In this document: positions 21,730 through 42,842 of the stretch, one piece after another
How positions within the stretch are numbered: position 1 is the stretch's first letter
Layout of the letters: every line of letters begins with the position of its first letter
DNA from: Cristatella mucedo
Taxonomy: Eukaryota; Bryozoa; Phylactolaemata; Cristatellidae
Length of the DNA stretch: 64,000 nucleotides
NCBI GenBank assembly: GCA_009760855.2
Contig: WPIO01000052.1
Coordinates: 723,501 to 787,500 of the forward strand
Reading direction: 5' to 3'
Program-made: the position numbers and the translations under genes
Notes under the pieces: generated by a model
What the model saw: only the letters and a program-made list of their open reading frames with translations
What the model was told of the DNA's origin: nothing
Database searches by the model: none

Positions 21730-22277
21730 TGTTTCAATTCGCCGTGAGTTACCCATGCTTCACACTTCTGAACCTTTCCCATCGAGTTAAGATGCTTCTC
21801 TATAGAAGTGTGGGAACATTCCATTGTCTCTGCCAGTTCTCTTTTCGTTTGACGTGAATTTTCTTGCAATAGTTGGTTTTATCGCTCTTCATCGAACTCA
21901 ACTGAACGACCAGAACGAGGTGCGTCTTTGAGGTCAAATTTTTTTCATTTGTGAACTTGACACGTCAATCACGAGAGGTTCTTTCAGCTATGGTACCCAC
22001 TCCATACACAGCACAAATGTCACGAGCAGCTTTTGCGGTCTTACAACCTTGATTAAAGCAAAAAGAAGGTGTCGAAAATTCTCATCTTTCTCAACTTGAC
22101 ATTCCATTTCAATGATCTAGAAAAATAAAATGATTAACTCAAACAAGAGAAACATAGATTCCGGTAGAAAAAACACCCTTTTTCGAATGATTTAAAACAT
22201 TATGCCAAAAACATTTAATGGCATGATGAATGTTAAAATTAAAAAAAAAAACGGCGGGAACTTAGCTGCCAACCCAA
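21730..22277 (-). mobile_element. Mariner DNA transposon, 5' half, defective
   Basis: On the minus strand, from a terminal inverted repeat-like end (GGGTTGGCAGCTAAGTTCCC, then GCCG and a T run, next to a TA) comes an untranslated stretch and a broken frame encoding the N-terminal DNA-binding part of a mariner transposase: FNQGCKTAKAARDICAVYGV, FDLKDAPRSGRSVEFDE-like and ECSHTSIEKHL-like segments. These match the paired helix-turn-helix region known in mariner (IS630 superfamily). Frameshifts and stops are present. The catalytic DDD half and second terminal repeat are missing; the fragment ends where the L2A copy begins. Confidence 0.85.
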
Positions 22278-22418
22278 TAATTTGTTACCGCTTTTTGAAA
22301 GTCTTCCGGCGGTTGCACTCTCGCGTAAGAGATCTGCTAGACCTTATCTACCATGCCCCACAGACTGTCTAACTGAAAGGATATCGATGATGTTTCCTTT
22401 ACAGCATATGTAAAGTGA

Positions 22419-22419
<1 letters not shown>

Positions 22420-22506
<87 letters not shown>
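22420..22506. repeat. (GA)n microsatellite
   Basis: About 43 AG/GA units. Confidence 0.95.
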
Positions 22507-22508
<2 letters not shown>

Positions 22509-25036
22509 ATACAAATACATTATCATTATTGTTATCATCAGTATTATTATTATCAAATAAGATAAAGACCAGATTGGTGAGACGACTCCTGGGACGAACG
22601 TGATAAGTCACGGTGGCAATCACTTTTGCAACGGTTCTCGAACGGTCGCTCTCCATTACGAAGAGCGTGCACAAATTGGTCGGGTACAGCGTGCCTCTCA
22701 TTGGCCATGGAATGGACCAATCTAAATGAAAGATAAGCACTTATATTGAGGTACAAGCGCTGCTTATGCTGCTGTGCTCTGCTACCGTCGCCATACTTGT
22801 TTCGAAGCAGCTTCTGGAACTCGTTGGCCGCGCTTCAAGGCGCTAGCTTAACCTGCATTTGCCGCGTGTTTTCACGGACTGGCACCCGTTAGGTGCACTA
22901 TTTTAGCGGCGGAGAAATTTAACTCTTGCATTTGTACACTTGCACTTTGCTTTTTTGAAACTTGCAACTTTTTTTTGCACTTGCACTTTGCTGTTTTCCT
23001 TTTTTCTGAAATGTAACACTTGCACTTTGGTAGGGAATCGTCGGCACGTCTGATCCGCCCTAAATGATGTTTTCACTTCACCGTTTTATCTGCTCTGCAT
23101 TTTCTTTTCCCAGTGCGACCGCCAGACCATTCGCAAACGCCCAGCAAACAAGAAATGCGGTTTGCGTGGTCGTCGATTCTTTCCATCCGGCGTCCGCCAG
23201 CGGAGCGTCGCGTCGGCATATCCGCTCGAATCCAGGGACGGTGCGAAATCGCAACCGGAAATGCAGCAATCGGAGGGTCAGCCAGCTTCTGCTTCTGCTG
23301 CCGGTGCCATACTTGGTCGCACCGTTGCCCGCTGTCTCGTAGGAGACGCGCTTCCAAGAGGTACTTGAGGTCGCCACTCGAGGCGCTGCTTTTCTCGCCG
23401 AACGCACGCTCGAATGATAGACGCCTACCGAGAGAGTGACGAGCAACTGCGTCCGAGTGCCTGCTGTCCGTCTAATAAAGATGGAGTACGAGTGGCTACG
23501 AGTCGGCGATGCGCCTTCGGTGTTAAAATCCGAACGACGGCCGGCATCGCTTTACGCAAAAAACCTGGTTACGGCGAACGTGTTGGGATTGCAGTGCGTG
23601 ACTGACTGAGTAGGACGTACACACCGGTATGTACAAGTATGCACGTACTCAGCTAGTGCTCAGTTAGCACATAGCCCAAGCACCTTTCTTCGGTCTTAAA
23701 TTTAAGCTTCACGAAAACAAGCGGGTCCGTCAGGGCTGAGAGCCGTGGCGGAAGTGAGCAGCAGGCCGAGTGCACCAGCGAAGAGCAACCGAAAGGACTG
23801 CGTTTCGGAATTAGCAGTGAAAGCGTGGTGAAAGCATCGCCATGTTTGAACTTCCGTGACGATGAATTCCTCCAATGCAGAACGTGCGAGCAATGCAGGA
23901 AAATTTGAAGCGGATGAAAAAAGAGACACTAAACTAAAACGTATTTGCACGGATGTCCAAGATGACGAGGCGTCAGTCGCATGTCAAGTACTCGTTTGTG
24001 AAAAATTTCGCAAAGCTGCTCGGCAGCTGGCTGGAGTTGGGAAAGATCGGAGCGCTTTTGAACCGTATTTTTTTTTGCCTCCGTAGGTAAAGTACCCGCG
24101 TATATTCAGTCATTCACATGCTACCAAAGAGATGGAGACCCGCCTTTTGGGGCCTTCTCCTACTTGTCTGGGCACGCTTGTGTCGTGCAGTGGATACTCG
24201 CTTTAGTTGCCGACCATAGCAGGAGCAGTGGTTGCAGCTTGTCACTGCATTGGCAAACATAAACACGAACACTCATGCACCCAGTACACCGGAAGTCGAC
24301 CGGATCATGACAGTGGCAAGTTAAAGCCCTGGCCTTAAAGCCCTGCGTTGAAACCTGAAGGAAGAGCAGTATTGATACTGCTCAAAAGGTAAAAGCACTG
24401 ACCTGAGGTAACCCTGAGGTAAACCTGACCTGAGGTAACCCTGAGGCTGCAGAATCGCAACTCGATTGAGCTGAAATCCTTTTTTGGCTCGCTGATCCGA
24501 TGGTTCGCGAGTAGGTTCCAGTAGGTTCTGTAATTTGAAATTGTTATCACTCCCATTTGAACGTCCGGCTAATATGAAACATCGCCGGAAACAGCCAGTA
24601 AGCTGCATCCGACTTTTTGACTTTGAGCAAGGAAATGTAAGGACTGGTGAGCCTCAACTCCTCTCCGTAGACTCGTCTGGCGGCTATTTTATATTTACGA
24701 TATTTCATGTTAGCGAGCAATTCCCACAGAGCTATTCACCAAGATGCTTACCGTGTGCTTGTGGCAGCTTCATGTGCAGATGCTGAGGTGGGCTCCCAGG
24801 GCTTCGCGTTTGGCCGGCGAAAGGGGCTCAGGCGGAGTAATTGTCGTGTGGCCTGCCAGGTCTGGGTATTCCGCACGATTCACTCACTTCCCCTCGCGGT
24901 CCATCGTGAGGCCCAATCCCTAACGTTTGGCGGCGGGGCAGGGGAATGGGCGCTCGGCAACTTTATTATCACGAGGCGGCTGCCACGAGTGATCCGACGT
25001 GCGGAAGATGAAATAAACAGCAAGCTTTCGGCCAAG
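22507..25036. other. Unassigned region with GC-richer centre
   Basis: From 23,060 to 24,090 the base composition is more balanced and several 60-120-codon frames overlap on both strands, but none shows a domain I know. An open frame ends near 24,085. A short frame at 24,118-24,219 looks like a signal peptide. A small tandem repeat of cctgaggtaaccctgaggta lies at 24,400-24,445. This could hold exons of an unidentified gene. Confidence 0.35.
24118..24219 (+). CDS. Short frame resembling a signal peptide
   Basis: ATG opens a 33-residue peptide: a basic start (MLPKRWRP), a hydrophobic core (AFWGLLLLVWARL) and CRAV, then DTRFSCRP and a stop. This is the pattern of a secretory signal with a cleavage site after a small residue. 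It may be a first exon of a secreted protein or chance; no partner exon was found. Confidence 0.2.
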   Translation: MLPKRWRPAFWGLLLLVWARLCRAVDTRFSCRP

Positions 25037-26110
25037 AGCAATGTAATGTAATGTAATGTAATGTCTCTCCGTCAGTAACTCCACAAAGTCATAAAGACCG
25101 TGTGGGTGTTACGCAGGAGAGTTTTGCATAGCGAACTCACAGCCTAAGCGGCTTTCGGTACGCATTCGGTAGTCAACAGACTTCGTCTCACGCAACAAAG
25201 AGAAAGTGGGAAGCATAGCCGAGTCAGGAGAGTAGTTGAGGTAGTGAGTAGCATAGAAGTAGCAGTTCAGGACCGCTGAAAAAGATGTGCCCTAGTCGGC
25301 AGTAGGAGAGTAGTTGTCGTTGCGTAAGAAGTGTGGAAGCGAGTTCCACAGTGTAGGACCTGCAGAGCTAAAGCTTCTGTCGCCAACTGTCTTTAAGTGG
25401 AGGAATGGGACAGCTAATTTATTGTCCACACAGAACCTCAGGGCACGAACAGGCTGAAACTGATGCAGCAGTTCAGCTAGGTGCGAAGGAGCCAAGCCGT
25501 GGCAGGCCTTGTGGGTCAGCGTAAGAACTTTGCTCTTTATCCTTTGCTCAACCGGCAACCATCCTAGCTCTTTCAGCAAAGGAGACACGTGCTCAAACCG
25601 CTGGGACTTGAAGACCAGCCTTGCAGCCATATTCAGAGTCCGCTGTAGTGGCATAATAGCTTTATTTGGCAGCCCAGCCAAAAGGGAATTACAATAATCA
25701 AGCCGAGACAGAACTAAAGAGCTAGTTATATTTTTTACAAGCCACTGTGGGAGACACCTTCTAATCTTGGATAGGGATCGGATGTGATGGCTAGCTGTAG
25801 AAGCAGTCTTCTGAATGAAGCTTTTGAAATTGAGGCAGCTGTCGAACACGACACCTAGATTAAGAGCACGTGGTGAAGGTCGCACAATAGCATCACCTAT
25901 TAGAAAAGCAAAGCCTTTTAATCCAGCCACACGCTTAGGGTGTCCTATGGGCAGCAGTTCGGTTTTATCGTCATTTAATTTCAGGAAGTTTTCCGACATC
26001 CAGGATCGAATATCGGCAAGGCAAGCATTCAGTTTCTCAGTTGCTGCAGCAGACTCCGACGGTTTAAATGACAAATACAGCTGAGTATCGTCAGCATGCA
26101 TTGGCATGCA
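25037..26110 (-). mobile_element. L2B LINE copy, 5'-truncated, frame largely open
   Basis: The minus-strand frame at 25,292-26,263 encodes the RT active-site end (ADDTQLYLSFKPS), WMSENFLKLNDDKTELLPIG, SRLDYCNSLLAGLPNKAIMP, LGWLPVEQRIKSKVLTLTHK and SFSSAGPTLWNSLPHFLRND, ending at a stop after PTAD. The 3' end is unlike L2A: it continues through a region matching 39,740-39,935 and ends in TACATTACATT units (ATGTA repeats on plus, 25,040-25,060). The family is L2/CR1-like but distinct from L2A. Sequence upstream of about 26,110 is not clearly LINE. Confidence 0.9.
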
Positions 26111-26384
26111 AGTACTCTGCACTCTATACGGAGGCCTGACCAAACCAACAGACCTCAAAAGCTCTCTGCTACCTTCCAAAGCTACCGACGAACCTTGCCG
26201 TTTCATGGAGCCCCTGACAATTGCTGGCTTGTAACACTTAAACCGCTTTAGCCCCGTACGCACACACGATCTCGATCCGAACCTCTAACCTAGGAAATCT
26301 CAAATTTAGCTGAATATCAGCTGGATGCTACAATCCAAGACCCGAAGAGGAACGGCTCCGGCAGTCACAACACAATCTTTCGCC

Positions 26385-27183
26385 TCAAACCCTATCAACT
26401 CTCTTGCTGCATGCGTTGCAGGCATTGCGATGGTAGCAAACTCTTTCAAATTAAACTAACGCAAAACCAACTTACTAGCAATGGAAAAACATACTACGTG
26501 TGCTCAGAAATTGAAAGACCTATCCTTCAAAATGTGTTCGGCCAGCCAATCTCCTTCAGCATCGGCAATTAATCTTGATGTACTGTTCCAAAATGACCTT
26601 TCACTAGACGACCCCATCAAGTCCACGGTTAAGTTTGATTACTTTCAGCCGAGGAACATTGCAAAACGTCAGACTTGCTTAGACAGGAAAACCACATTTA
26701 AGTTGGTCCATCCAAGTGTCACGTGCCGTCTCGACTTCTGTAACTCAATACTCGCAGGTCTTCCGTCCTGAGCAATGAAGCGCTTACAGCTGATGCAAAA
26801 CTCTGCAACCAGGCTTGTTTGTCGTGAACGTTGCAGTTGCCAAATTGCAATTCTTCTCCCCGACCAGCACTGGCCCTCAATCAAGCAGCAAATCGACTTT
26901 AAGGTTCTCTCCTCACTGTTGGATTTCTTCATTCTCTAGCTCCAGCCTAGCTATCCGAACTACTATCTAATCAGGCTTGGTATCGTACCATCCGCTCTCC
27001 TCACTCTCTTCCTAGACACATCTCTGCATGCCCTGATGTGACGATGTGAAGAAAGAAGCTTAAACGCACCTTTTCCTCACAGCATCTACTGGGACTGTTT
27101 GAATCGTCCTGTGTGTGCTTATGCGTCCTGGGACAATGCGAAAGCATACACTAACAAATTAACACCCTTCTTTTATTTTATGG

Positions 27184-27247
<64 letters not shown>

Positions 27248-27315
27248 ACCTAGAACAAGGTTAAGCTCTCTCAGGGTACTTACTGTCCAACTACATTATT
27301 AATATAATTATTATC
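26385..27315 (+). mobile_element. Old L2A LINE copy split by a (TA)n array
   Basis: Decayed L2A from the end of RT (LKDLSFKMCSASQSPSASAI, FQNDLSLDDPIKSTVKFDYF, CRLDFCNSILAGLPS) to a recognisable 3' end at 27,243-27,315 (agtacctagaacaagg, tctctcagggtactt, attattaatataattatt). A TA microsatellite (27,187-27,242) sits just before the tail hairpin. Confidence 0.75.
27187..27242. repeat. (TA)n microsatellite
   Basis: About 28 AT/TA units inside an old L2A copy. Confidence 0.95.
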
Positions 27316-27942
27316 ATTGGCAGTATGCAATTGAACGAAAGAGGAGCGAATTACTTGTTTTAAGAGGAGTTGAGGGCACAAGAAGCTTGAAACTAGTGCA
27401 CGATGTGTTGAGGAACTGAGCCCTGGCGAGCCTTCTGGGTCAGAGTAAGAAATCTACTGTAATTATTTATCAACCGTGAGCATTAGCAGCTGCTTTATCC
27501 ATTAAGACAGTGAGCTACTTAAATGACCAGACTAACAGCCAAATTCGCCATTTCCTGTAGATTTTTAATCGTTTCTTTCAGTAGCCACACCAACACTGAC
27601 TTTCAGCAGTCCAGTTTAGAGAGCTCAAGTGCGCCACCGTGGTAAACAGTCCATATATAGTCTTGCACAGATACCGAACACTAACTTTAGGCTTCCGTCA
27701 AGGAGAAAGCTTACAGATTATGAGAATCTGATATTTTAAATTCAAATCTCAAATTAACAGGGTAATGTCACTAATTCCAGCCGTACATTTCTAGGGGCTC
27801 GTGGGCGACGAAGAGCGACGCTCCCACAAGTCGGTTGTCGTAGTGACGACGATGGCTGTATTGCATTATACGCAGGCGACGCAAGCGTGCGAGCGTACAT
27901 ACGGATGTGGTAGCCATCGTAGGAGCAGCTCCAGAACTCGAG

Positions 27943-27948
<6 letters not shown>

Positions 27949-28006
<58 letters not shown>

Positions 28007-28008
28007 AG
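27949..28008. repeat. (GA)n microsatellite
   Basis: About 28 GA units, then GGGAGAGG variants. Confidence 0.9.
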
Positions 28009-28061
28009 TGGATAGCGTGCGCACAGGCCGACACAGGGCAGAAAGTTCCTTGCTGCAGGAC

Positions 28062-28097
28062 TGCAACGGGTCAGGCGCCCACAGCTGACCCGTTGCA
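28062..28097. repeat. 13-bp perfect inverted repeat
   Basis: Arms tgcaacgggtcag (28,062-28,074) and ctgacccgttgca (28,085-28,097) with a 10-nt loop. Confidence 0.85.
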
Positions 28098-28139
28098 ATT
28101 AAATCCAGCTTAGTCAGCCGATACTGTCCAACTGCAGCG

Positions 28140-28197
28140 CCTAATGAGCCGGTACGCGCGCCTGTAGGCCTAATGAGCCGGTACGCGCGCCTGTAGG
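28140..28197 (+). repeat. 29-bp perfect tandem duplication
   Basis: Two identical adjacent 29-bp units starting cctaatgagccggtacg and ending cgcctgtagg. Confidence 0.95.
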
Positions 28198-29064
28198 CCA
28201 GGCGGAGCGGTTTGAGTCCGGCTGTGGTGGAATGACGTGGGCGTAGTCACGCCCATACATTTAGGGTTTACTGCGAGGAGCTTGGTTTTTTGATCGATCG
28301 GCTTATGCAAATTGGCCGTGCGGAAGCCAAGAAAAAATTGAGTCTGTACAATCGTATCGGTACACGGCTCGGCGGATAGCCGGCTTGCCTACAAGCACGT
28401 CGTAGCTGTTGAGGGACAGACAGCACGTTGGGTCGCCATCGACGTTAAACACACGACTACTGCAACTAGACGCAAAAGTACGATGGGCATTTGCAGAAAA
28501 GCTGAAAGCACGGATTAGGATTATGTACTGCGATTACCTTAGCTGCACGAGATAAATCGGTAAGCCTGAACTGGCCGGCTGCGTGTCGACCTAAGGCTAA
28601 TGGCCTGTAAGAAGAGCCTAGTCGGACTAATGCGATCCCACAGTAGTTCTGAAACCGGCTATCATTTCGAGTTGTGGCAAGGGCTTATTTAATCGCTGTC
28701 ATGTTTGTCTTAAGCTCACCTAAAGCAGAGCCCAAAGAGGCAGTGCACACGCAACAGCACGATCGACCGAACCGCGATAGGGAGGGGCGAGATGGTCTGG
28801 CCGCTGTAGTGGAGGACTAGGACTGCTACTACAGTTGACATGCTGCCAATATCCATGTTTATCTGTAAAAGTCAATTCCACGATAGCAAGTATACTTGAT
28901 TAAACTCATGAGATGACTATTAAAAGACTAATAAGCAGTATAATAAATGTATCGGCCAGTTGCGTCAATCCAAGAGGCAGTTGCAAGGGCACACTGCGGT
29001 AGCCTAGCAATTGAACGCGCCCGGCCGTATCCCGCCCGTGCCGTAGGAGTGCCGACCAGCCAGC

Positions 29065-38436
<9,372 letters not shown>

Positions 38437-39137
38437 AGCTGCCGAAGGTGGCCACGCTGAGCATGATGGCAGGCAGCACCCACTTACCTCCGTCGAGGAT
38501 CTGACACTTGTAGCCTTGGCAGCTGAAGCTGGCTGCTGAAGGAGCAGAGCCTGGGCAGAGCCTGGGCAGGGACCGGCAGTTCGTGCTGCACCACCGGTGC
38601 CTTCGGCAGAGCAGCAGGTCATTAGCCAAGACAAACAAAGTACCGGTAGCCCAAGCATTCCTCCGAACTTGGGGCTGGCCTTGGCTAGACAATGCAGGCG
38701 ACAGGAGCAGACAGTGATGCATCTGCACTGGCATGGAAGCATTCTACCAGCACTCGGGCACTACTGTCACTGTCACTCGAGCCAATCTGTGCCAACAGTA
38801 CTCAGTGACGTGCTGCTGCCCGTGCTACGACCATATACAGATATGGCATAGCTAATCTTATTGTGTCACGTGCTCATGCTAGCTGATTCTGGTATAATCT
38901 GTGTGCTTCATCGATTTGATGACAGAAATGCCACGGGTTAGTCGAATATTTCATTTTTTCAGCTATTCACCAAAGCTTGCACCAGGAGGCATCGTCATGC
39001 CTTGCTACTGCTGCAGTTCGGCAGGGGGGGGGTTGAGGTGAGATGTGGCATCATCCACTTGCTGTGTGACTTGCAGTCCTGTCAAAATGAAGTAATCGGT
39101 CAGCACTGTTTACTTTTGCTTAATTTAGAAGACCTTT
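38437..39137. other. BBOF1 3' flank
   Basis: Should contain the BBOF1 3' UTR. No canonical AATAAA was seen on the plus strand before the L2B copy at 39,138, so the poly(A) site could not be placed. Confidence 0.4.
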
Positions 39138-39938
39138 GTGTATTTTTTTCAAAAGCTTCATTCAGACGACTGCTTCTACAGCTTGCCATCACATCCGATC
39201 CCTATCCAAGATTAGGAGCTGTCTTCCACAGTGGCTTGTAAAAAATTTAACTAACTCTTTAGTTCTGTCTCGGCTTGATTATTGTAATTCCCTTTTGGCT
39301 GGGCTGCCAAAGAAAGCTATTATGCCACTGCAGCGGACTATGAATATGGCTGCAAGGCTAGTCTTCAAGTCCCAGAGGTTTGAGCACATGTCTCCTTTGC
39401 TGAAAGAGCTAGGATGGTTGCCGGTTGAGCAAAGGATACAGAGCAAAGTTCTTACGCTGACCCACAAGGCCCGCCACGGCTTGGCTCCTCCGTACCTAGC
39501 TGAACTGCTGCATCAGTTTCAGCCTGTCCACGCCCTCAGGCCCTGTGTGGACAATAAATTAGCTGTCCCATTCCTCCACTTAAAGACAGTTGGCGACAGA
39601 AGCTTTAGCTCTGCAGGTCCTAGACTGTGGAACTCGCTTCCACAATTCTTACGCAACGACAACTACACTCCAACTGCCGACTATGGCACATCTTTTTCAG
39701 CGGTCCTGAACTGCTACTTCTATGCTACTCACTACCTCAACTGCTCTCCTGACTCGGCTATGCTTCCCACTTTCTCTTTGTTGCGTGAGACGAAGTCTGT
39801 TGACTACCGAATGCATACCGAAAGCCGCTTAGGCTGTGAGTGCGCTATACAAAACTCTGCTGCGTAACACCCACATGGTCCTTATGACTTTGTGGAGTTA
39901 TAGACGGAGATACATTATATTACATTACCTATTTTGGA
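39138..39938 (+). mobile_element. L2B LINE copy, 5'-truncated
   Basis: The frame at 39,136-39,867 encodes SFIQTTASTACHHIRSLSKI, SRLDYCNSLLAGLPKKAIMP, KELGWLPVEQRIQSKVLTLT and SFSSAGPRLWNSLPQFLRND, and remains open past the stop that ends the copy at 25,292. The 3' end (gcgtaacacccacatgg, tttgtggagttatagacgg) finishes in ACATT units at about 39,918-39,938. Confidence 0.9.
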
Positions 39939-40104
39939 CCCCTGGTACATATCAGTATTCTACCCATGCTGTAGATCCTGTCCATGTGCTAGTTCAGCAG
40001 AATCAGCATTTATTACCTACCGGCTTGCCCTAATAGTATGTATGGCTTGCTGAATTTGCATGCGGTGGGATTTCAATGTGAAATGGCACAAAAGCATGGA
40101 CAAA

Positions 40105-40207
40105 TTTTGGTGTGGTATCCCTGTCTAAGCAGGCCCGAATGCTTGCAATGCTGTGCATCGGGTTTAAGCCGACTTGCTACAGATGTAGTTGTCTAGTGAT
40201 AAGTCAC
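40105..40207 (-). mobile_element. L2A fragment, reverse orientation
   Basis: On the minus strand it reads as the region around LSLDDHISSTVKSAYFQLHN and IAKIRACLDKD in other copies (plus strand: tatccctgtctaagcaggcc, cgaatgcttgcaatgctg). It abuts the plus-strand L2A copy at 40,208, which starts further downstream in the element. Confidence 0.7.
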
Positions 40208-40430
40208 TTCATGTAGTCCCTTCATTCTTTGGCGCCAACCTACCTATCAGATCTACTGCCCTACCAGGCTAAGCATCGGACCACCTGCTTTTCGGAATCT
40301 AACTTTTGACCTATACCTCGTAGCAACCTCAAATCCTTAGGAGATTGTACCTTTAGTTTGTATGCTCCCAATGCCTGGAAGCCACTTCCGACTTGAGTCA
40401 CGACATCTCTGACTTGACCACATTTACCTC
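40208..40430 (+). mobile_element. Left part of an L2A copy split by another L2A
   Basis: Starts near tcccttcattctttggc and runs to cttgaccacattta, where it stops in mid-element. The continuation is at 42,843, on the other side of the inserted copy. Confidence 0.85.
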
Positions 40431-42842
40431 CTCTAAAATAACCAGTGAATCGCGAAACCTCAAGACCCTTGACATCGATGCTGTCCGTGCGAGAATATCT
40501 GCTTCACCTTTGCTGCTCAGTCCTCCCTCCGATCTGTCATCATTGGTAGATTGCTACAACACGACACTAGCTGACACGCTCGACGAGTTTGCACCTCTGA
40601 CAAAGCGCACTGTGCGCCCCTGCCCAGACGGCCTATGGTTTACCACAGACATTAAACTAGCCAGGTCTACTAAGCGAAAGCTTGAAAAGTACACAAAAGA
40701 TCTGGACTGACTGTCCATCGACAGGCATATGAAAACTACTGTAGGTCGTACCAATCGATCCTAGCAAAGGCCAAGTCTAGCTTCTATAGAAGCATGGTTG
40801 AATCACAGATGCACAATCCAAAGATGCTGATGTCGACAATAAACCATCTCCTCAATCGCTCCCAGGTTAGCTCCTTACCTGATGATCTTTGTGATGATCT
40901 AGACGATCGCTTCTCTCGATTCTGTGTCCAGAAGATAGACAGGATCAGGGAATCCATCCCTGCGATGACAAACTCCCCACTAGAATGCTGTTCCTCGGTT
41001 CCTGGCTGCACCTCAATGTCTGCATTTAAGCAGGTCACGAGTGATCTAGTCCTAAAGTTCTTATCTCAATCAAAGAAGACAACAAGTCCTCTGGACCCTA
41101 TTCCCACTGTCCTGCTCCTACGTTGCATTGATCTGCTGCTGCCATGCATAACTAACATAATTAATATGTCATTAGCCTCAGGTCATGTCCCAGCACCTTT
41201 AAAAAAAGCTGTAGTCAGGCCACTTCTCAAGAAAGCTACACTTGACCAAGAGAACTTGAGCAACTACCGCCCAGTTTCCCTTCTACTATTCCCATCAAAG
41301 ACACTCGAACGGGTCGTGGCAGACCAGCTGAACTCATATATCGAAACCTCACACCTTGCTAGTAAGTTCCAGTCTGGCTTTAGAGCTAATCACTCCACAG
41401 AGTCAGCATTGCTTCGGGTATACAACGACCTACTTAGGAATGCAGACATGGGTAGAGTGTCTCTGCTTGTTTTGCTTGATCTTTCGGCAGCTTTTGATAC
41501 CATCGATCACAAAGTTCTTCTAGAGCGCCTCTCATCTCGCCTGGGCATCACTAGCACTGCTCTGCAATGGTTCAGGTCCTATCTCAGTGGGAAACTCCAG
41601 AGTATTTACGTGAATGGACAAAGATCATCTGAAGTACCTCTGAAATATGGCGTACCTCAGGGCTCAGTGCTAGGTCCGGTTCTTTTCACGGTTTATACTC
41701 TCCCTCTTGCTGATGTGATTGCCAAGCACAATCTAGGCTTTCACTTCTATGCGGATGACACTCAGTTGTACCTTTGCTTTGATCCCTCCCAGCCTTCAAG
41801 CACCTCAAATTCTCTCAACTCACTAGCTGCATGCATTGATGACATCCGCAAAAGGATGGCAGCAAATTTTCTAAAACTTAACGATGATAAAACGAACTTA
41901 CTAGTTATGGGCAAACCCAGTGTGATCCAGAGATTGGACAGGCTGAAACTCAAAATTGGCTCTGCCAGCATATCTCCAGTTGAATCAGCTCGAAATCTAG
42001 GTGTCATATTCCAAAGCGACCTCTCGTTAGACGACCATATCAGCTCTACAGTCAAATCCGCCTATTTTCAGCTTCATAACATTGCTAAAATTAGGGCTTG
42101 TTTAGATAAAGATACCACATCTAAGTTGGTCCATGCATTCGTGACATCCCGTCTCGACTTCTGCAACTCACTGCTTGCTGGCCTACCAGCATGTGCAATC
42201 AGGCGATTGCAGCTGGTGCAAAACTCGGCAGCTAGACTTGTCTGCTGTGAGCGTCGCAGTTGACACATTACTCCACTTCTCGCCGACCTGCACTGGCTAT
42301 CAGTCAAGCAACGGATTGACTTCAAGGTTTTGTTGCTCACTTTTAGGTCCCTTCATTATATGGCTCCAGCCTATCTGTCAGATATACTACCCCATCAGGA
42401 CAAGCATCGTACCACCCGCTTTTCGGAATCCAACAGTCTAGAAATACCTCGTACAAACCTTAAATCCTTTGGAGACCGTGCATTTAGTTCATATGCTCCC
42501 AATGCCTGGAACTCCCTCCCGACCTGCGTCAGAACATCCCATGACCTGACCACATTTAAAAGGAACCTAAAAACACACCCATTTAGGACAGCATTTAGTG
42601 GGTCCCTGTGATTCGTCCTTGATGTGCTTATGTGTGCTGACACTATGCATGCTGCCACCAACCACATTTGCATGCTGACCCTGTGCATGTCACCCCTAAC
42701 CATATTATTCATTTCGTTTGTTTTTCAAGCATGATATTACTCACCATTCAATTGCATTTCACTTTGCAGCAAATGTAAAGCGCCTAGAGAGAGATTAAGT
42801 TCTCTGAGGGCGCTTTATCAAGTGAATTATTATGATTATTTA
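40431..42842 (+). mobile_element. Longest and best-preserved L2A LINE copy
   Basis: A 2.4-kb element. A pre-RT linker (NLKTLDIDAVRARIS, LDEFAPLTKRTVRPCPDGLW) is followed after one frameshift near 40,705 by an open frame through 40,794-42,263. RT motifs in order: KPLDRI-type fingers region (LSNYRPVSLLL), LLVLLDLSAAFDTIDHKVLL, YGVPQGSVLGPVLFTVY, FHFYADDTQLYLCF (catalytic aspartates) and FLKLNDDKTNLLVMG. A stop at 42,261-42,263 replaces a cysteine codon found in other copies; the frame then stays open to about 42,611. The endonuclease is missing by 5' truncation. The 3' end has the hairpin (AAGCGCCTAGAGAGAGATT, GTTCTCTGAGGGCGC) and an ATT tail. Confidence 0.95.

Larger units (their letters stand above)
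27316..29064. other. Region upstream of BBOF1
   Basis: Contains a GA microsatellite (27,949-28,008), a 13-bp perfect hairpin (28,062-28,097), a 29-bp tandem duplication (28,140-28,197) and otherwise unassigned DNA. The BBOF1 promoter should lie at its right end; no TATA box or other defined element was identified. Confidence 0.4.

Noticed and set aside
22080-22130. Mariner frame as a functional transposase
   Set aside because: Only the N-terminal half is present, with frameshifts and stops.
40794-42263. 489-codon reverse transcriptase frame as a host gene or active element
   Set aside because: It is a 5'-truncated LINE copy with a frameshift before it and a stop replacing a conserved cysteine codon. 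The endonuclease is missing.
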